From the NCBI GenBank assembly GCA_039649115.1, contig JBBWZQ010000033.1, forward strand, positions 1 through 35,475: DNA of 35,475 nucleotides, written 5' to 3'. The translations under genes were made by a program, and so were the position numbers. The notes under the pieces were generated by a model. That model had not been told where the DNA came from. It saw only the letters and a program-made list of their open reading frames with translations, and searched no databases. The stretch is from DATEJJ01 sp039649115. Its GTDB lineage: Bacteria > Actinomycetota > Actinomycetes > Mycobacteriales > Micromonosporaceae. Below, piece by piece: positions 22,356-30,484 of this stretch. Position 1 is the first letter of the stretch. Every line of letters starts with the position of its first letter.

Positions 22356-23270
22356 TTAGGCGGTGTGGCTGGTGCGGGTCATCTGCGCGGAATAGTCATC
22401 GCCGCGCTGCTCGGTCATGGCGTCCCCGGAGCAGGTGTACTGCACGGGATCGCTGCCGAAGATCCCGTCGGTGGTGCCCGAGGTCACGGTCTTGTCGTTG
22501 ACCAGGGCCACCCAGTGGCCCTTCGCGACCGCGCCGCTGTAGGTCAGCGTGCCGCCGGAGGTACGGAATCCGTAGCTGTCGGTGCCGTTGACGGCGACCG
22601 TGTAGATCGTCGAGTTCGCGACGCTCTGGAAGGCGGTGGCGTCGCCGAGATCCTCGACGCCGGTTCCGTCGGCGCGCAACTTCATGGTGTACGTGTCGGC
22701 CGAGGTCACCTTGATCTTTCCGTAGGTACCGCCGAAGTCCACGACGCGCTGCGCCGAGGTCACCTTCCAGGTGCCCACCACGCACGGATCCACCAGGGTG
22801 GAGGCGGACAGGGATGCCAACGGAGACGCATCGCCGGTACCGGTCGTCCTGGTGTCTTTGGTGGACTTCACGACGATCACCACGATGATCGCGGCGACCA
22901 GCACCACCGCCGCCGCGGCCACGGCGATCAGCGCCGCGAAGGAGGACCTGCGGGCCGGCGGCGGGGGTGCGGGAAAGCCGGGGTACCCGGGCGGCGCGGC
23001 GGGATAGCCGGCGACTCCGGCCGGCTGAGTGGGGTATCCCGGGGGAGCTCCGGCCGGCTGAGTCGGATAGGACGGCGGATACCCCGGTCCGCCCGAAGGC
23101 GGCGGGTACGGCGCCGCGGACGGCGGGTACGGCGCGGCCGGGTAGGGCGCGCCGCTGGTCGGCAGGGCCTGCTGGGGCTGGCCGCGGTACGTGCGGCACC
23201 GGGTGCAGTAGCCCGCGGCGTCGACCGTCGTGTTGCCGCAGACCGGACAGGGCCCCATCCTCGCCTCCAA
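22356..23270 (-). CDS. Zinc-ribbon / proline-rich / single-pass membrane protein (copy 2)
   Basis: 304 residues with the same architecture as the downstream copy: zinc ribbon C8/C11/C22/C25 (PCPVCGNTTVDAAGYCTRCR), a longer Pro/Tyr/Gly-rich segment (about 40-105), a transmembrane helix at about 110-135 and an outer domain from DPCVVGTWKVTS to VQYTCSGDAMTEQRGDDYSA (C163, C280). The zinc ribbon is nearly identical between copies; the outer domains have diverged strongly. A cytoplasmic ribbon joined to an outer beta domain looks like a sensor or envelope-attachment design, but no function is established. It lies 81 bases downstream of pcnA on the same strand. Confidence 0.78.
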   Translation of the reverse strand: MEARMGPCPVCGNTTVDAAGYCTRCRTYRGQPQQALPTSGAPYPAAPYPPSAAPYPPPSGGPGYPPSYPTQPAGAPPGYPTQPAGVAGYPAAPPGYPGFPAPPPPARRSSFAALIAVAAAAVVLVAAIIVVIVVKSTKDTRTTGTGDASPLASLSASTLVDPCVVGTWKVTSAQRVVDFGGTYGKIKVTSADTYTMKLRADGTGVEDLGDATAFQSVANSTIYTVAVNGTDSYGFRTSGGTLTYSGAVAKGHWVALVNDKTVTSGTTDGIFGSDPVQYTCSGDAMTEQRGDDYSAQMTRTSHTA

Positions 23271-23351
23271 TTGCTACCGCGCGATCCGAGAGACACTACG
23301 GATTCGTGTTGTGCACGGTAACGACGTGAGGCAACCTCGGCTCCGCCGCCC

Positions 23352-24788
23352 TTACGGTGGTTCGACGCCCTGTTCCCGCGCCCACGCGTACAGCGCGGCC
23401 ACCGCCTCGTCGTGCTCCAGCGGTCCGCGCTCCAGGCGCAGCTCCTTGAGGTACCGCCACGCCTTTCCCACCAGCGGGCCGGGTGGCACGCCGAGCAGTT
23501 CCATGATGGCGTTGCCGTCCAGGTCCGGCCGCACCCGAGCGAGGTCCTCGGCCGCCTGCAGCACCGCGATCCGCTGCTCCAGAGCGTCGTAGTCGGCCGC
23601 GAGCTGGGCCGCCTTCCTCCGGTTGCGGGTGGTGCAGTCCGAGCGGGTCAGCTTGTGCAGCCGGTCCAGCAGTGGACCCGCGTCGGTGACGTACCGGCGC
23701 ACCGCCGAGTCGGTCCACTCGCCCCGCCCGTACCCGTAGAAGCGCAGGTGCAGCAGCACCAGCTCGGCGACGTCGTCGATCACGGTCTTCGGGTACTTGA
23801 GCGCCTTGAGCCGCGCCTTGGTCAGCCGCGCGCCCACCACCTCGTGATGGTGGAAGCTGACCCGGCCGTCCGGCCCGACCGCCTTGGTAGCCGGCTTGCC
23901 CACGTCGTGCATGAGCGCCGCCATCCGCAGCGTGAAGTCCGGACCGTCCTCCTCCAGGCTCATCGCGTTGCGCACCACGGTGAGCGTGTGCTCGTACACG
24001 TCCTTGTGCTGGGCATGCTCGTCGATCTCCAGCCGCAGTCCCGCCACCTCAGGCAGGAACTCGCCGGCCAACCCGGTGTCCACCAGGAGCCGGACGCCGG
24101 TGACCGGGTCGGTACCGGTGAGCAGCTTGGTGAACTCGTCGCGGATCCGCTCGGCGCTGATCCGCGACAGGTCGCCGGCCATCGCCTGCATCGCGGCGCG
24201 CACCTCGGGTGCGACCGTGAAGCGCAACTGCGCCGCGAACCGGGCCGCGCGCAGCATGCGCAGCGGATCGTCGCCGAAGCTGTCCTCCGGCGTGCCCGGC
24301 GTGCACAGCCGGCGCGCCGCGAGATCGGCCAGGCCGTTGTACGGGTCGGTGAACTGGTGACCCGGCACGGAAACGGCCATCGCGTTGACGGTGAAGTCGC
24401 GCCGCTTCAGGTCCTCCGGCAGGCTCGTGCCGTACTCCACCGCCGGCTTGCGGCTCACCTTGTCGTACGAGTCGGCCCGGTACGTGGTGATCTCCAACCG
24501 GAGCCCCTGCCGCGCGCCGCCGATGGTGCCGAACTCGCGGCCCGTCTCCCACACCGCCTCGGCCCAGCCACGCAGCAGCTTCAGCGTCTCCTCCGGCCGC
24601 GCGTCGGTGGCGAAGTCGAGGTCGTCGCCGAGCCGGCCGAGCAGCGCGTCGCGCACCGAGCCGCCGACCAGGTGCAACTCGTGCCCGGCCGCGGCGAACC
24701 GGGCGCCGATCTCGTCGACGACGGGGAGGACGCGCAGCAGTTCGGCGAGCGCACGGCGCTGCGCCGCGGACAGCGGAGACTCGGACAT
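23352..24788 (-). CDS. pcnA: CCA tRNA nucleotidyltransferase / poly(A) polymerase family protein
   Basis: 478 residues from MSESPLSAAQRRALAELLRV. The class II nucleotidyltransferase head has LVGGSVRDALLGR (GGSVRD 42-47), the catalytic pair in DDLDFATDA, and LKRRDFTVNAMA for base recognition. GTPEDSFGDDPLRMLRAARF follows. A C-terminal HD domain (LMHDVGKPATK, FHHHEVVGA) is present, as in many actinobacterial members. It is expected to add or repair the tRNA CCA end; annotated pcnA in M. tuberculosis (Rv3907c). No Shine-Dalgarno sequence precedes ATG 24786-24788, but TAAAGT (24799-24804) ends ten bases upstream, so the leader may be only a few bases long. It is oriented away from murJ, as in M. 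tuberculosis. Confidence 0.93.
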   Translation of the reverse strand: MSESPLSAAQRRALAELLRVLPVVDEIGARFAAAGHELHLVGGSVRDALLGRLGDDLDFATDARPEETLKLLRGWAEAVWETGREFGTIGGARQGLRLEITTYRADSYDKVSRKPAVEYGTSLPEDLKRRDFTVNAMAVSVPGHQFTDPYNGLADLAARRLCTPGTPEDSFGDDPLRMLRAARFAAQLRFTVAPEVRAAMQAMAGDLSRISAERIRDEFTKLLTGTDPVTGVRLLVDTGLAGEFLPEVAGLRLEIDEHAQHKDVYEHTLTVVRNAMSLEEDGPDFTLRMAALMHDVGKPATKAVGPDGRVSFHHHEVVGARLTKARLKALKYPKTVIDDVAELVLLHLRFYGYGRGEWTDSAVRRYVTDAGPLLDRLHKLTRSDCTTRNRRKAAQLAADYDALEQRIAVLQAAEDLARVRPDLDGNAIMELLGVPPGPLVGKAWRYLKELRLERGPLEHDEAVAALYAWAREQGVEPP

Positions 24789-24921
24789 AGCCCGGGAGAC
24801 TTTACACGTATGGGGCCCAACCGGTCCGGGGCCGGCGCCGTCTGGCGTGCGGAGCGGTGGAGCGGAGCGGCGCAGCGACGAGGGAAGACGGCGCGTCTGA
24901 GGCCCGGGACCCGCGGGCCGC

Positions 24922-25003
24922 GGAGCCGACGGCACCTGGCTCGCGGCGGCGTAGCCGACGGCGCCTGGCTCGCGGCGGCGGAGCCGACGCCAGTTGGCTC
25001 AGC
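24922..25003. repeat. Tandem 29-bp repeat upstream of pcnA
   Basis: Units at 24922-24950 and 24951-24979 are nearly identical (GGAGCCGACGGCACCTGGCT or its GTAGCC variant, continuing CGCGGCGGC). A third, decayed unit at 24980-25003 reaches into the stop of the sugar permease gene. The array fills much of the 210-base gap between the permease stop and the pcnA start. No gene is seen in that gap. Confidence 0.8.
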
Positions 25004-25928
25004 CCTTGTTGGCGCCGAGCGTCAGACCGGAGACGAACTGCTTCTGCAGCGCGAAGAACACGATCAGCGTGGGCAGCGCGACCAGGACCGAGCCCGCGGC
25101 GAGCAGGTTGTAGTCGGTGAAGAACTCGCCACGCAGATTGTTCAGCGCACTCGTGACGGGCAGCTTGTCGCCGCTGCTCATGAGCACCAGCGCCCACAGG
25201 AAGTCGTTGTAGATCCAGGTGAACTCGAGCGTGCCGAGCGCACCCAACGCGGGCCGGGTCAACGGCATGATCACCTGCCAGTACTGGCGCCAGGCGCTCG
25301 CACCGTCGACGATCGCGGCCTCGGTCAGCTCGTGCGGGATCGTGCGCATGTAGTTGTAGAGCACGAACACGCAGAAGCCGGTCTGGAACGCCACGTGGAT
25401 GGCGATGACCCCGAGGTACGAGTCGTACAGGGTGCCGGAGCTGGACATGAAGTACGGCAGGTGGATCTTCGTGTACACGGTGTAGAGCGGTGTCACCATC
25501 ACCTGAGGCGGCAGCAGGTTGCCGGCGGTGAACATCACCAGCAGCGTCTTGCGCCCGGGGATCTTGTAGCGCGACAGCGCGAACGCCACGAAGGAGGCGA
25601 AGAACAGGGTGAGCAGGACCGCCGGCACCGCGATGTAGAGGGTGTTCCGGAAGTACTTCCCCATCTCCGCGCTGGTCCACGCCTCAGAGTAGTAGTGCAG
25701 CGAGAGGTGGCGCGGCAGGGACAGGTAGCCGTACTTCGCCGTCTCCTGGTACGGGCGCAACGACGCGTAGACCGCGAACAGCAGCGGGGCCAGCCAGCCG
25801 AGCGCCGCGACGGTGAGGAACGTGTAGAGGACGATGCGCGCCGGGCGTACCGGGCGCCGATTGGTCCGGGCCGGGGGCCGCTCGGCGGCTTTCGCCGCGG
25901 GCGGAACCGCAGTCGCCGTGCCGCTCAT
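24999..25928 (-). CDS. Carbohydrate ABC transporter permease (MalG/CUT1 type)
   Basis: 309 residues with six predicted membrane segments. The cytoplasmic EAA loop that contacts the ATPase is EAAIVDGASAWRQYWQVIMP. Other family features are YFRNTLYIAVPAVLLTLFFA, FALSRYKIPGRK and the ending FVSGLTLGANKG. The ATG (25926-25928) overlaps the stop of the partner permease in ATGA, showing translational coupling. No ATPase gene is encoded in the cluster, so a shared MsiK-type ATPase elsewhere probably powers the system, as known for CUT1 transporters in Streptomyces (inference). Confidence 0.93.
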   Translation of the reverse strand: MSGTATAVPPAAKAAERPPARTNRRPVRPARIVLYTFLTVAALGWLAPLLFAVYASLRPYQETAKYGYLSLPRHLSLHYYSEAWTSAEMGKYFRNTLYIAVPAVLLTLFFASFVAFALSRYKIPGRKTLLVMFTAGNLLPPQVMVTPLYTVYTKIHLPYFMSSSGTLYDSYLGVIAIHVAFQTGFCVFVLYNYMRTIPHELTEAAIVDGASAWRQYWQVIMPLTRPALGALGTLEFTWIYNDFLWALVLMSSGDKLPVTSALNNLRGEFFTDYNLLAAGSVLVALPTLIVFFALQKQFVSGLTLGANKG

Positions 25929-26860
25929 TGCCGATCCTCCCGGATGATCTGGGTCAGATAGACGATCACGAAGCCGAGCGAGGTCGCCAGCAGGATGACC
26001 GCGATCGCCGACCCGAAGCCGATGCGGCTCGCCTCGCCGACGATGTTCTGGGTCACCAGCACGGACAGCAGCTCCAAGCCGTTGCGGCCAGAGTTCACCG
26101 CGTACACGATGTCGAACGCGCGCAGCGCCTCGATCACCGTGATGACCAGGACGATGATGTTGATCGGTCGCAGGGTCGGGAAGACCACCCGGAAGAACGT
26201 CTGGCGCTCGTTGGCGCCGTCGATGACCGCCGCCTCCTTGAGCGCCGGGTCCACGGCCTTGAGCCCGGCCAGGTAGAGGATCATGACGTAGCCGGTGTGC
26301 CGCCAGACGACCGCGGCCAGGATGGCCCAGATGTTGATGCTCGGATCGCCCAGCCAGTCGGTCGGGTGGTCGGCGCGGCCGAGCAGCGAATTGAGGACGC
26401 CGTAGTCGCGGGAGTAGATCAGCTGGGCGATGAAGCCGACCACCGCGAGCGACAGCACCACCGGCATGTAGAACAGGCCCTGGTAGAACCGGGTGAACCT
26501 GATCTTCTTGTCCAGCAGGACGGCGAAGAACAGGCCGAGTGGCGTGCCGATCAGGCCGAGGACGCCGAGCCAGAGCAGGTTGTTGCGGACCGCCCGCCAG
26601 AATGGCTCGTAGATGGTGAAGATCTGTTCGTAGTTGCGCCCCCCGATCCACTGGATCGCGGTCACCCCGTTGTAGTTGCTGAACGACAGCCCGATCGAGG
26701 CGGCGGTGGTGGCCCAGATCAGGCTCAGGTCGAACAGCACCGGGATCGCCAGCAGGATGGACAGGATGACGATGTCGCGGCGCGTGAACCGGCCCAAGCG
26801 CCGACGCCTCGCGGTTACCCGCTCGGTCGACGCTTGGGTCACGGAGGAAGGTACGGTCAC
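25925..26860 (-). CDS. Carbohydrate ABC transporter permease (MalF/CUT1 type)
   Basis: 311 residues, about six membrane segments preceded by a basic N-terminus (RVTARRRRLGRFTRRDIVIL). The EAA loop is EAAVIDGANERQTFFRVVFP. Family segments include NLLWLGVLGLIGTPLGLFFA and ALRAFDIVYAVNSG. It forms the membrane channel with the downstream permease, which it overlaps by four bases. GTG start with GAGGTAACGCG upstream; the spacer to the binding-protein stop is nine bases. The substrate is probably a galactoside or related oligosaccharide, judged only from the divergent GH42 enzyme. Confidence 0.93.
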   Translation of the reverse strand: MTVPSSVTQASTERVTARRRRLGRFTRRDIVILSILLAIPVLFDLSLIWATTAASIGLSFSNYNGVTAIQWIGGRNYEQIFTIYEPFWRAVRNNLLWLGVLGLIGTPLGLFFAVLLDKKIRFTRFYQGLFYMPVVLSLAVVGFIAQLIYSRDYGVLNSLLGRADHPTDWLGDPSINIWAILAAVVWRHTGYVMILYLAGLKAVDPALKEAAVIDGANERQTFFRVVFPTLRPINIIVLVITVIEALRAFDIVYAVNSGRNGLELLSVLVTQNIVGEASRIGFGSAIAVILLATSLGFVIVYLTQIIREDRQ

Positions 26861-26869
26861 CGCGTTACC

Positions 26870-28195
26870 TCAGCCGCCGGCGTAGATGGTCTTCGCCTGA
26901 GCATCCATGTTCTTGAGGAGCCCGTCAATGTCGTTCGGCTTGTTCAGGAACTGCTGGAGTGCGGGGATCGCCACCGTCGAGGCGAAGGTCGGGTTGGCGT
27001 CCCGGTCCAGGAACTGCGAGATCTGCTTGGCCGCGCCGATGAACTCGGCGGACTTCTTCTGGATGGCGTTGTACGCGCTCGTGTCGACCTTGGAGTTGGC
27101 GCCCACGTCGCTCGGGTCGGTCTTGAGGTAGATGTTCTGGGCGTCCGTCGAGCCCAGGAACTTGAGCAACTCCTTGGCGCCGGCCACGTTCTTGGCCTTC
27201 TTCGAGATCATGAAGCCGTCGATGGGCGCCTCGACCGCGTCGGTGCCGTACTGCGCGTCGATCTGGGGGAACGCGAAGAAGTCGAGGTCCGGCAGGTCGG
27301 TCGCGGAGAACTGCTGGGCCACGAAGCTGCCGAGCAGGTACATTCCGCTCTTCTTGGCGGCCAGCGACTGGGCGGCTTCCTGCCAGGTCAGGCCGAGAGC
27401 GCCCTTCTGGTGGTACGGCAGCAGGCTCGACCACAGCGAGAAGACGTTCTTGACCTTCGGGTCGGTCCACGACTGCTTGCCCGCCATCAGGTTGACGTGG
27501 AAGTCGTACCCGTTCATCCGCATGTTGATCTGGTCGAACGTGCCCATGGCGGGCCAGCCGTCCTTGTCGGCGAAGCCGATCGGAGACAGCCCGTCGGCCT
27601 GCATCTTCGCGCAGAGCGTCTTCAACTCGTCGACGGTCTTGGGGATCTGGTACCCCTTGGCCTGCCAGACGCTCTTGCGGTAGAACAGCGCCCACGGGTA
27701 GTTGTAGAACGGCACGAAGTACTTCTTGCCGTCCTGACCGGTCGAAGCCTTCGCGAACGCGTCGCTGTAGTTGGAGCCGATGCTCTGCCAGACGTCGTCG
27801 ATCGGGGTAGCGAGGCCCTGCGCGGCGAAGTACTGCATGCGATACCCGGCGAACCAGGTGAACACGTCGTCCGGGCTGCCCTTGAGATAGCGGGTGATGT
27901 TCTCCTGGAAGGAGTTGTGGTCGACGGTGTTGACCGCGACGGTGAACCCCTTGTCGGTTTGAAACTTGGCCATCACGTCGCCGAGCGCCTTCTTCGGCAC
28001 CGCGTCGGAGTAGTTGGAGCCGAAGCTCACGTTCTTGTTGACCGTGCCTGAGCCACCGCTGCTGCCGCCGCTGCTGCTGCTGCCGCAGGCGGCCAGCGCG
28101 GCCGGCACAGCAAAGGCGCTGGCACCCACCACGGCGCCGCGCAGGAGCGACCGACGGGACATCAACGGCAATTGATGGGGCAGGGACTTGTTCAT
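26870..28195 (-). CDS. Extracellular sugar-binding lipoprotein of the ABC transporter
   Basis: 441 residues from MNKSLPHQLPLMSRRSLLRG. A twin-arginine motif (SRRSLL, 13-18) precedes a hydrophobic stretch and a lipobox ending ALAAC (Cys37), so it is probably exported folded by Tat and lipid-anchored. A Ser/Gly linker follows. The mature part is a family 1 solute-binding protein with segments such as DVFTWFAGYRMQYFAAQGLA, YNYPWALFYRKSVWQAKGYQ, AAKKSGMYLLGSFVAQQF and PIDGFMISKKAKN. Start chosen at 28193-28195 because AGGAGGGG lies just upstream and the next in-frame start adds residues before the signal. First gene of the transporter operon; promoter at about 28266-28295. Confidence 0.94.
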   Translation of the reverse strand: MNKSLPHQLPLMSRRSLLRGAVVGASAFAVPAALAACGSSSSGGSSGGSGTVNKNVSFGSNYSDAVPKKALGDVMAKFQTDKGFTVAVNTVDHNSFQENITRYLKGSPDDVFTWFAGYRMQYFAAQGLATPIDDVWQSIGSNYSDAFAKASTGQDGKKYFVPFYNYPWALFYRKSVWQAKGYQIPKTVDELKTLCAKMQADGLSPIGFADKDGWPAMGTFDQINMRMNGYDFHVNLMAGKQSWTDPKVKNVFSLWSSLLPYHQKGALGLTWQEAAQSLAAKKSGMYLLGSFVAQQFSATDLPDLDFFAFPQIDAQYGTDAVEAPIDGFMISKKAKNVAGAKELLKFLGSTDAQNIYLKTDPSDVGANSKVDTSAYNAIQKKSAEFIGAAKQISQFLDRDANPTFASTVAIPALQQFLNKPNDIDGLLKNMDAQAKTIYAGG

Positions 28196-28249
28196 TACCC
28201 CTCCTAGCATTCCTGTCTCGGCGAGTTGGCCTGGCATTCCAACGCAACC

Positions 28250-28408
28250 GTTCAAAACTCACCACAGTTCAGCGCCCGGTGCGCCTCCGTGTCAAGAGGT
28301 CGGGTCGGCTTCGTTTCGACACTGTGACATGGTCACTGCCGCCAGGTTATCGACCACAGCCCGCAATGGCAGGCAGGGTGGTCGCTGGTTCGCCACGCGT
28401 ACGTGGCG
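28250..28408. promoter_or_regulatory. Divergent control region of the sugar regulon
   Basis: For the minus-strand operon, TTGACA (plus 28290-28295) and TGAACT (plus 28266-28271) are 18 bases apart, a good promoter. GTTCA occurs as a direct repeat at 28250-28254 and 28267-28271, the second copy over the -10. Two inverted repeats lie towards the GH42 gene: GTGAC/GTCAC (28324-28336) and CGCCACG/CGTGGCG (28391-28408). These are candidate sites for the DeoR regulator encoded behind the GH42 gene. The 270-base gap (28196-28465) contains no gene. No clear plus-strand promoter was found. Confidence 0.5.
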
Positions 28409-28465
28409 CGAAGTCGGTGTTCTTTCTTGTTGACTAGTGGTGAATCCAGGCGGGAGGCTGTGGAC

Positions 28466-30484
28466 ATGCCGAGCTATCCGCCTACGCGCAGCGCGCTCTG
28501 CTTCGGTGGCGACTACAACCCCGAGCAGTGGTCATCCGATGTATGGCGTGCTGACGTGGCTCTCATGCGCGAAGCGCGCGTCAACCTCGTCACCGTCGGT
28601 GTGTTCAGTTGGGCCAGGCTCGCGCCGCGGCCGGACCGGTACGAATTCGGCTGGCTGGACGAGATCATGGACCTCCTCGCCGAGCACGGGATCGGCGTGG
28701 ACCTGGCGACCGCGACCGCCTCGCCGCCACCGTGGTTCTCCGAGAAGTACCCGGAATCGCTGCCGGTCGATCGGGACGGGCGGCGCCTGTGGTACGGCAG
28801 CCGGCAGGCGTACTGCCCATCCTCGCCCGCGTACCGCGAGGCCGCCCTCGACCTCGTTTCCCGGCTCGCGGACCGGTACGGGCAGCATCCCGCGCTGGTC
28901 CTCTGGCACGTCAACAACGAGTACGGCTGCCACGTGGCCCGCTGCTACTGCGACCAGTCCGCGGCCGCGTTCCGGGAGTGGCTGCGCGCCCGCCACGGCG
29001 ACCTGGACGCGCTCAACGAGGCCTGGGGGACCGGGTTCTGGTCGCAGTCCTACGGCGACTGGTCGCAGATCCTGCCGCCACGGGCCACCCCGACGACCAA
29101 CAATCCCGGTCAGGAACTGGACTTCCGCCGGTTCTCGTCGGACGCGCTGCTGGAGTTGTTCCGTGCCGAGCGCGAGGTGCTGCACCACGTCACCCCGGGC
29201 GTGCCGGTGACCACCAACCTGATGGCCGGCCTCACCAGCGCCTTCGACTACTGGCGCTGGGCCCCCGAACTGGACCTCGTCTCCAACGACCACTACATCC
29301 TGGCCGCCGACCCGCACAGTGAGATCGGCCTGGCGTTCGCCTCCGACCTCACGCGCGGCCTCGCCGGCGGGTCGTGGCTGCTGATGGAGCACTCCACGAG
29401 CGCGGTCAACTGGCAACCACGCAACGCGGCGAAGGCCCCCGGCCAACTGCTGCGCAACAGCCTGGGCCACGTGGCCAGGGGCAGTGACGGCGCCCTGTTC
29501 TTCCAGTGGCGGGCCTCCCGGGCCGGTGCCGAGAAATGGCACTCCGCAATGCTGCCGCACGCCGGTACCGACACGAAGGTGTGGCGGGAGATCCGATCAC
29601 TCGGCGAGGTGCTGCACCGTCTGGGTGAGGTGGCTGGCTCCACAGTGGACGCCGACGTCGCGCTGCTGCTTGACTACCCCAGCGGCTGGGCGCAGGAGGC
29701 GGCCGCACAGCCCAGCGTGGACATGGACTGCTTCGCGGAGATACGTCGCTGGCACGCCGCGCTCTGGCGGGCCGGCATCACCGCGGATCTGGCGCACCCC
29801 TCGGCCGACCTGACGCGGTACCGGGCGGTCCTCGTGCCGTCGTTGTACCTGGTCTCCGACGCGGACGCCACCAACCTGAAGTCGTACGTGGACAAGGGCG
29901 GGACGGTGCTGGTCGGCGCGTACAGCGGGATCGTGGACGAGTGCGACCGGGTACGCCTGGGCGGCTATCCCGGCGCGTTCACCGACCTGCTGGGTGTGGT
30001 GATCGAGGAGTTCTTCCCGTTGCTGGAGGGGGAGTGCGTCGCGCTGTCGGACGGCGGTACCGGCACGGTCTGGACTGAGGCGGGCCGGGCCACCACCGCG
30101 ACCGTGCTGGTGAGCCACGCGGATCCGCCGGTGGCCGGCAGTCCGGCGGTGACCCGCAACGCCTTCGGCGCCGGGACGGCCTGGTACTGCGGCACCCGGC
30201 TGGCCGAACCGGATCTGGCCCGGCTCCTTCACGATGTGTGTGAGCGGGCCGGGGTGGAGCCGGTGCTCGCCGGGGCCGGAGCGGTCGACCCGCGGCTGGA
30301 GGCCGTACGGCGGCGACACCCCGACGGCACCACCTACCTCTTCCTGATCAACCATGCCGGCCACGCCGTCCACGTGCCGGCGACCGGCACCGATCTGACA
30401 ACCGGTGACGACGTCGGCGCGGGTGTGACCATACCGGCCGGTGGGGTCGCCGTGCTCCGCAACGACGTCGGCAAGGAGGAGTGA
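28466..30484 (+). CDS. GH42 beta-galactosidase
   Basis: 672 residues from MPSYPPTRSALCFGGDYNPE. The TIM barrel includes GGDYNPEQW, the acid/base Glu152 in WHVNNEYG and the nucleophile Glu308 in LLMEHSTSAVNWQPRN. A trimerisation (flavodoxin-like) domain covers about 370-590 (YRAVLVPSLYLVSDADATNL) and a small C-terminal beta domain ends in GGVAVLRND. There is no signal peptide, so it acts in the cytoplasm on imported galactosides. Of the four zinc-site cysteines of many GH42 enzymes, C117, C160 and C162 are present but the fourth is replaced by Ser165. ATG 28466 follows GGGAGG by eight bases. The stop overlaps the DeoR start (TGATG). Confidence 0.94.
   Translation: MPSYPPTRSALCFGGDYNPEQWSSDVWRADVALMREARVNLVTVGVFSWARLAPRPDRYEFGWLDEIMDLLAEHGIGVDLATATASPPPWFSEKYPESLPVDRDGRRLWYGSRQAYCPSSPAYREAALDLVSRLADRYGQHPALVLWHVNNEYGCHVARCYCDQSAAAFREWLRARHGDLDALNEAWGTGFWSQSYGDWSQILPPRATPTTNNPGQELDFRRFSSDALLELFRAEREVLHHVTPGVPVTTNLMAGLTSAFDYWRWAPELDLVSNDHYILAADPHSEIGLAFASDLTRGLAGGSWLLMEHSTSAVNWQPRNAAKAPGQLLRNSLGHVARGSDGALFFQWRASRAGAEKWHSAMLPHAGTDTKVWREIRSLGEVLHRLGEVAGSTVDADVALLLDYPSGWAQEAAAQPSVDMDCFAEIRRWHAALWRAGITADLAHPSADLTRYRAVLVPSLYLVSDADATNLKSYVDKGGTVLVGAYSGIVDECDRVRLGGYPGAFTDLLGVVIEEFFPLLEGECVALSDGGTGTVWTEAGRATTATVLVSHADPPVAGSPAVTRNAFGAGTAWYCGTRLAEPDLARLLHDVCERAGVEPVLAGAGAVDPRLEAVRRRHPDGTTYLFLINHAGHAVHVPATGTDLTTGDDVGAGVTIPAGGVAVLRNDVGKEE

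Noticed and set aside
23412..25961. 849-codon plus-strand frame antisense to pcnA and the permease
   Set aside because: Shadow of confidently identified minus-strand genes; no motif or ribosome site.
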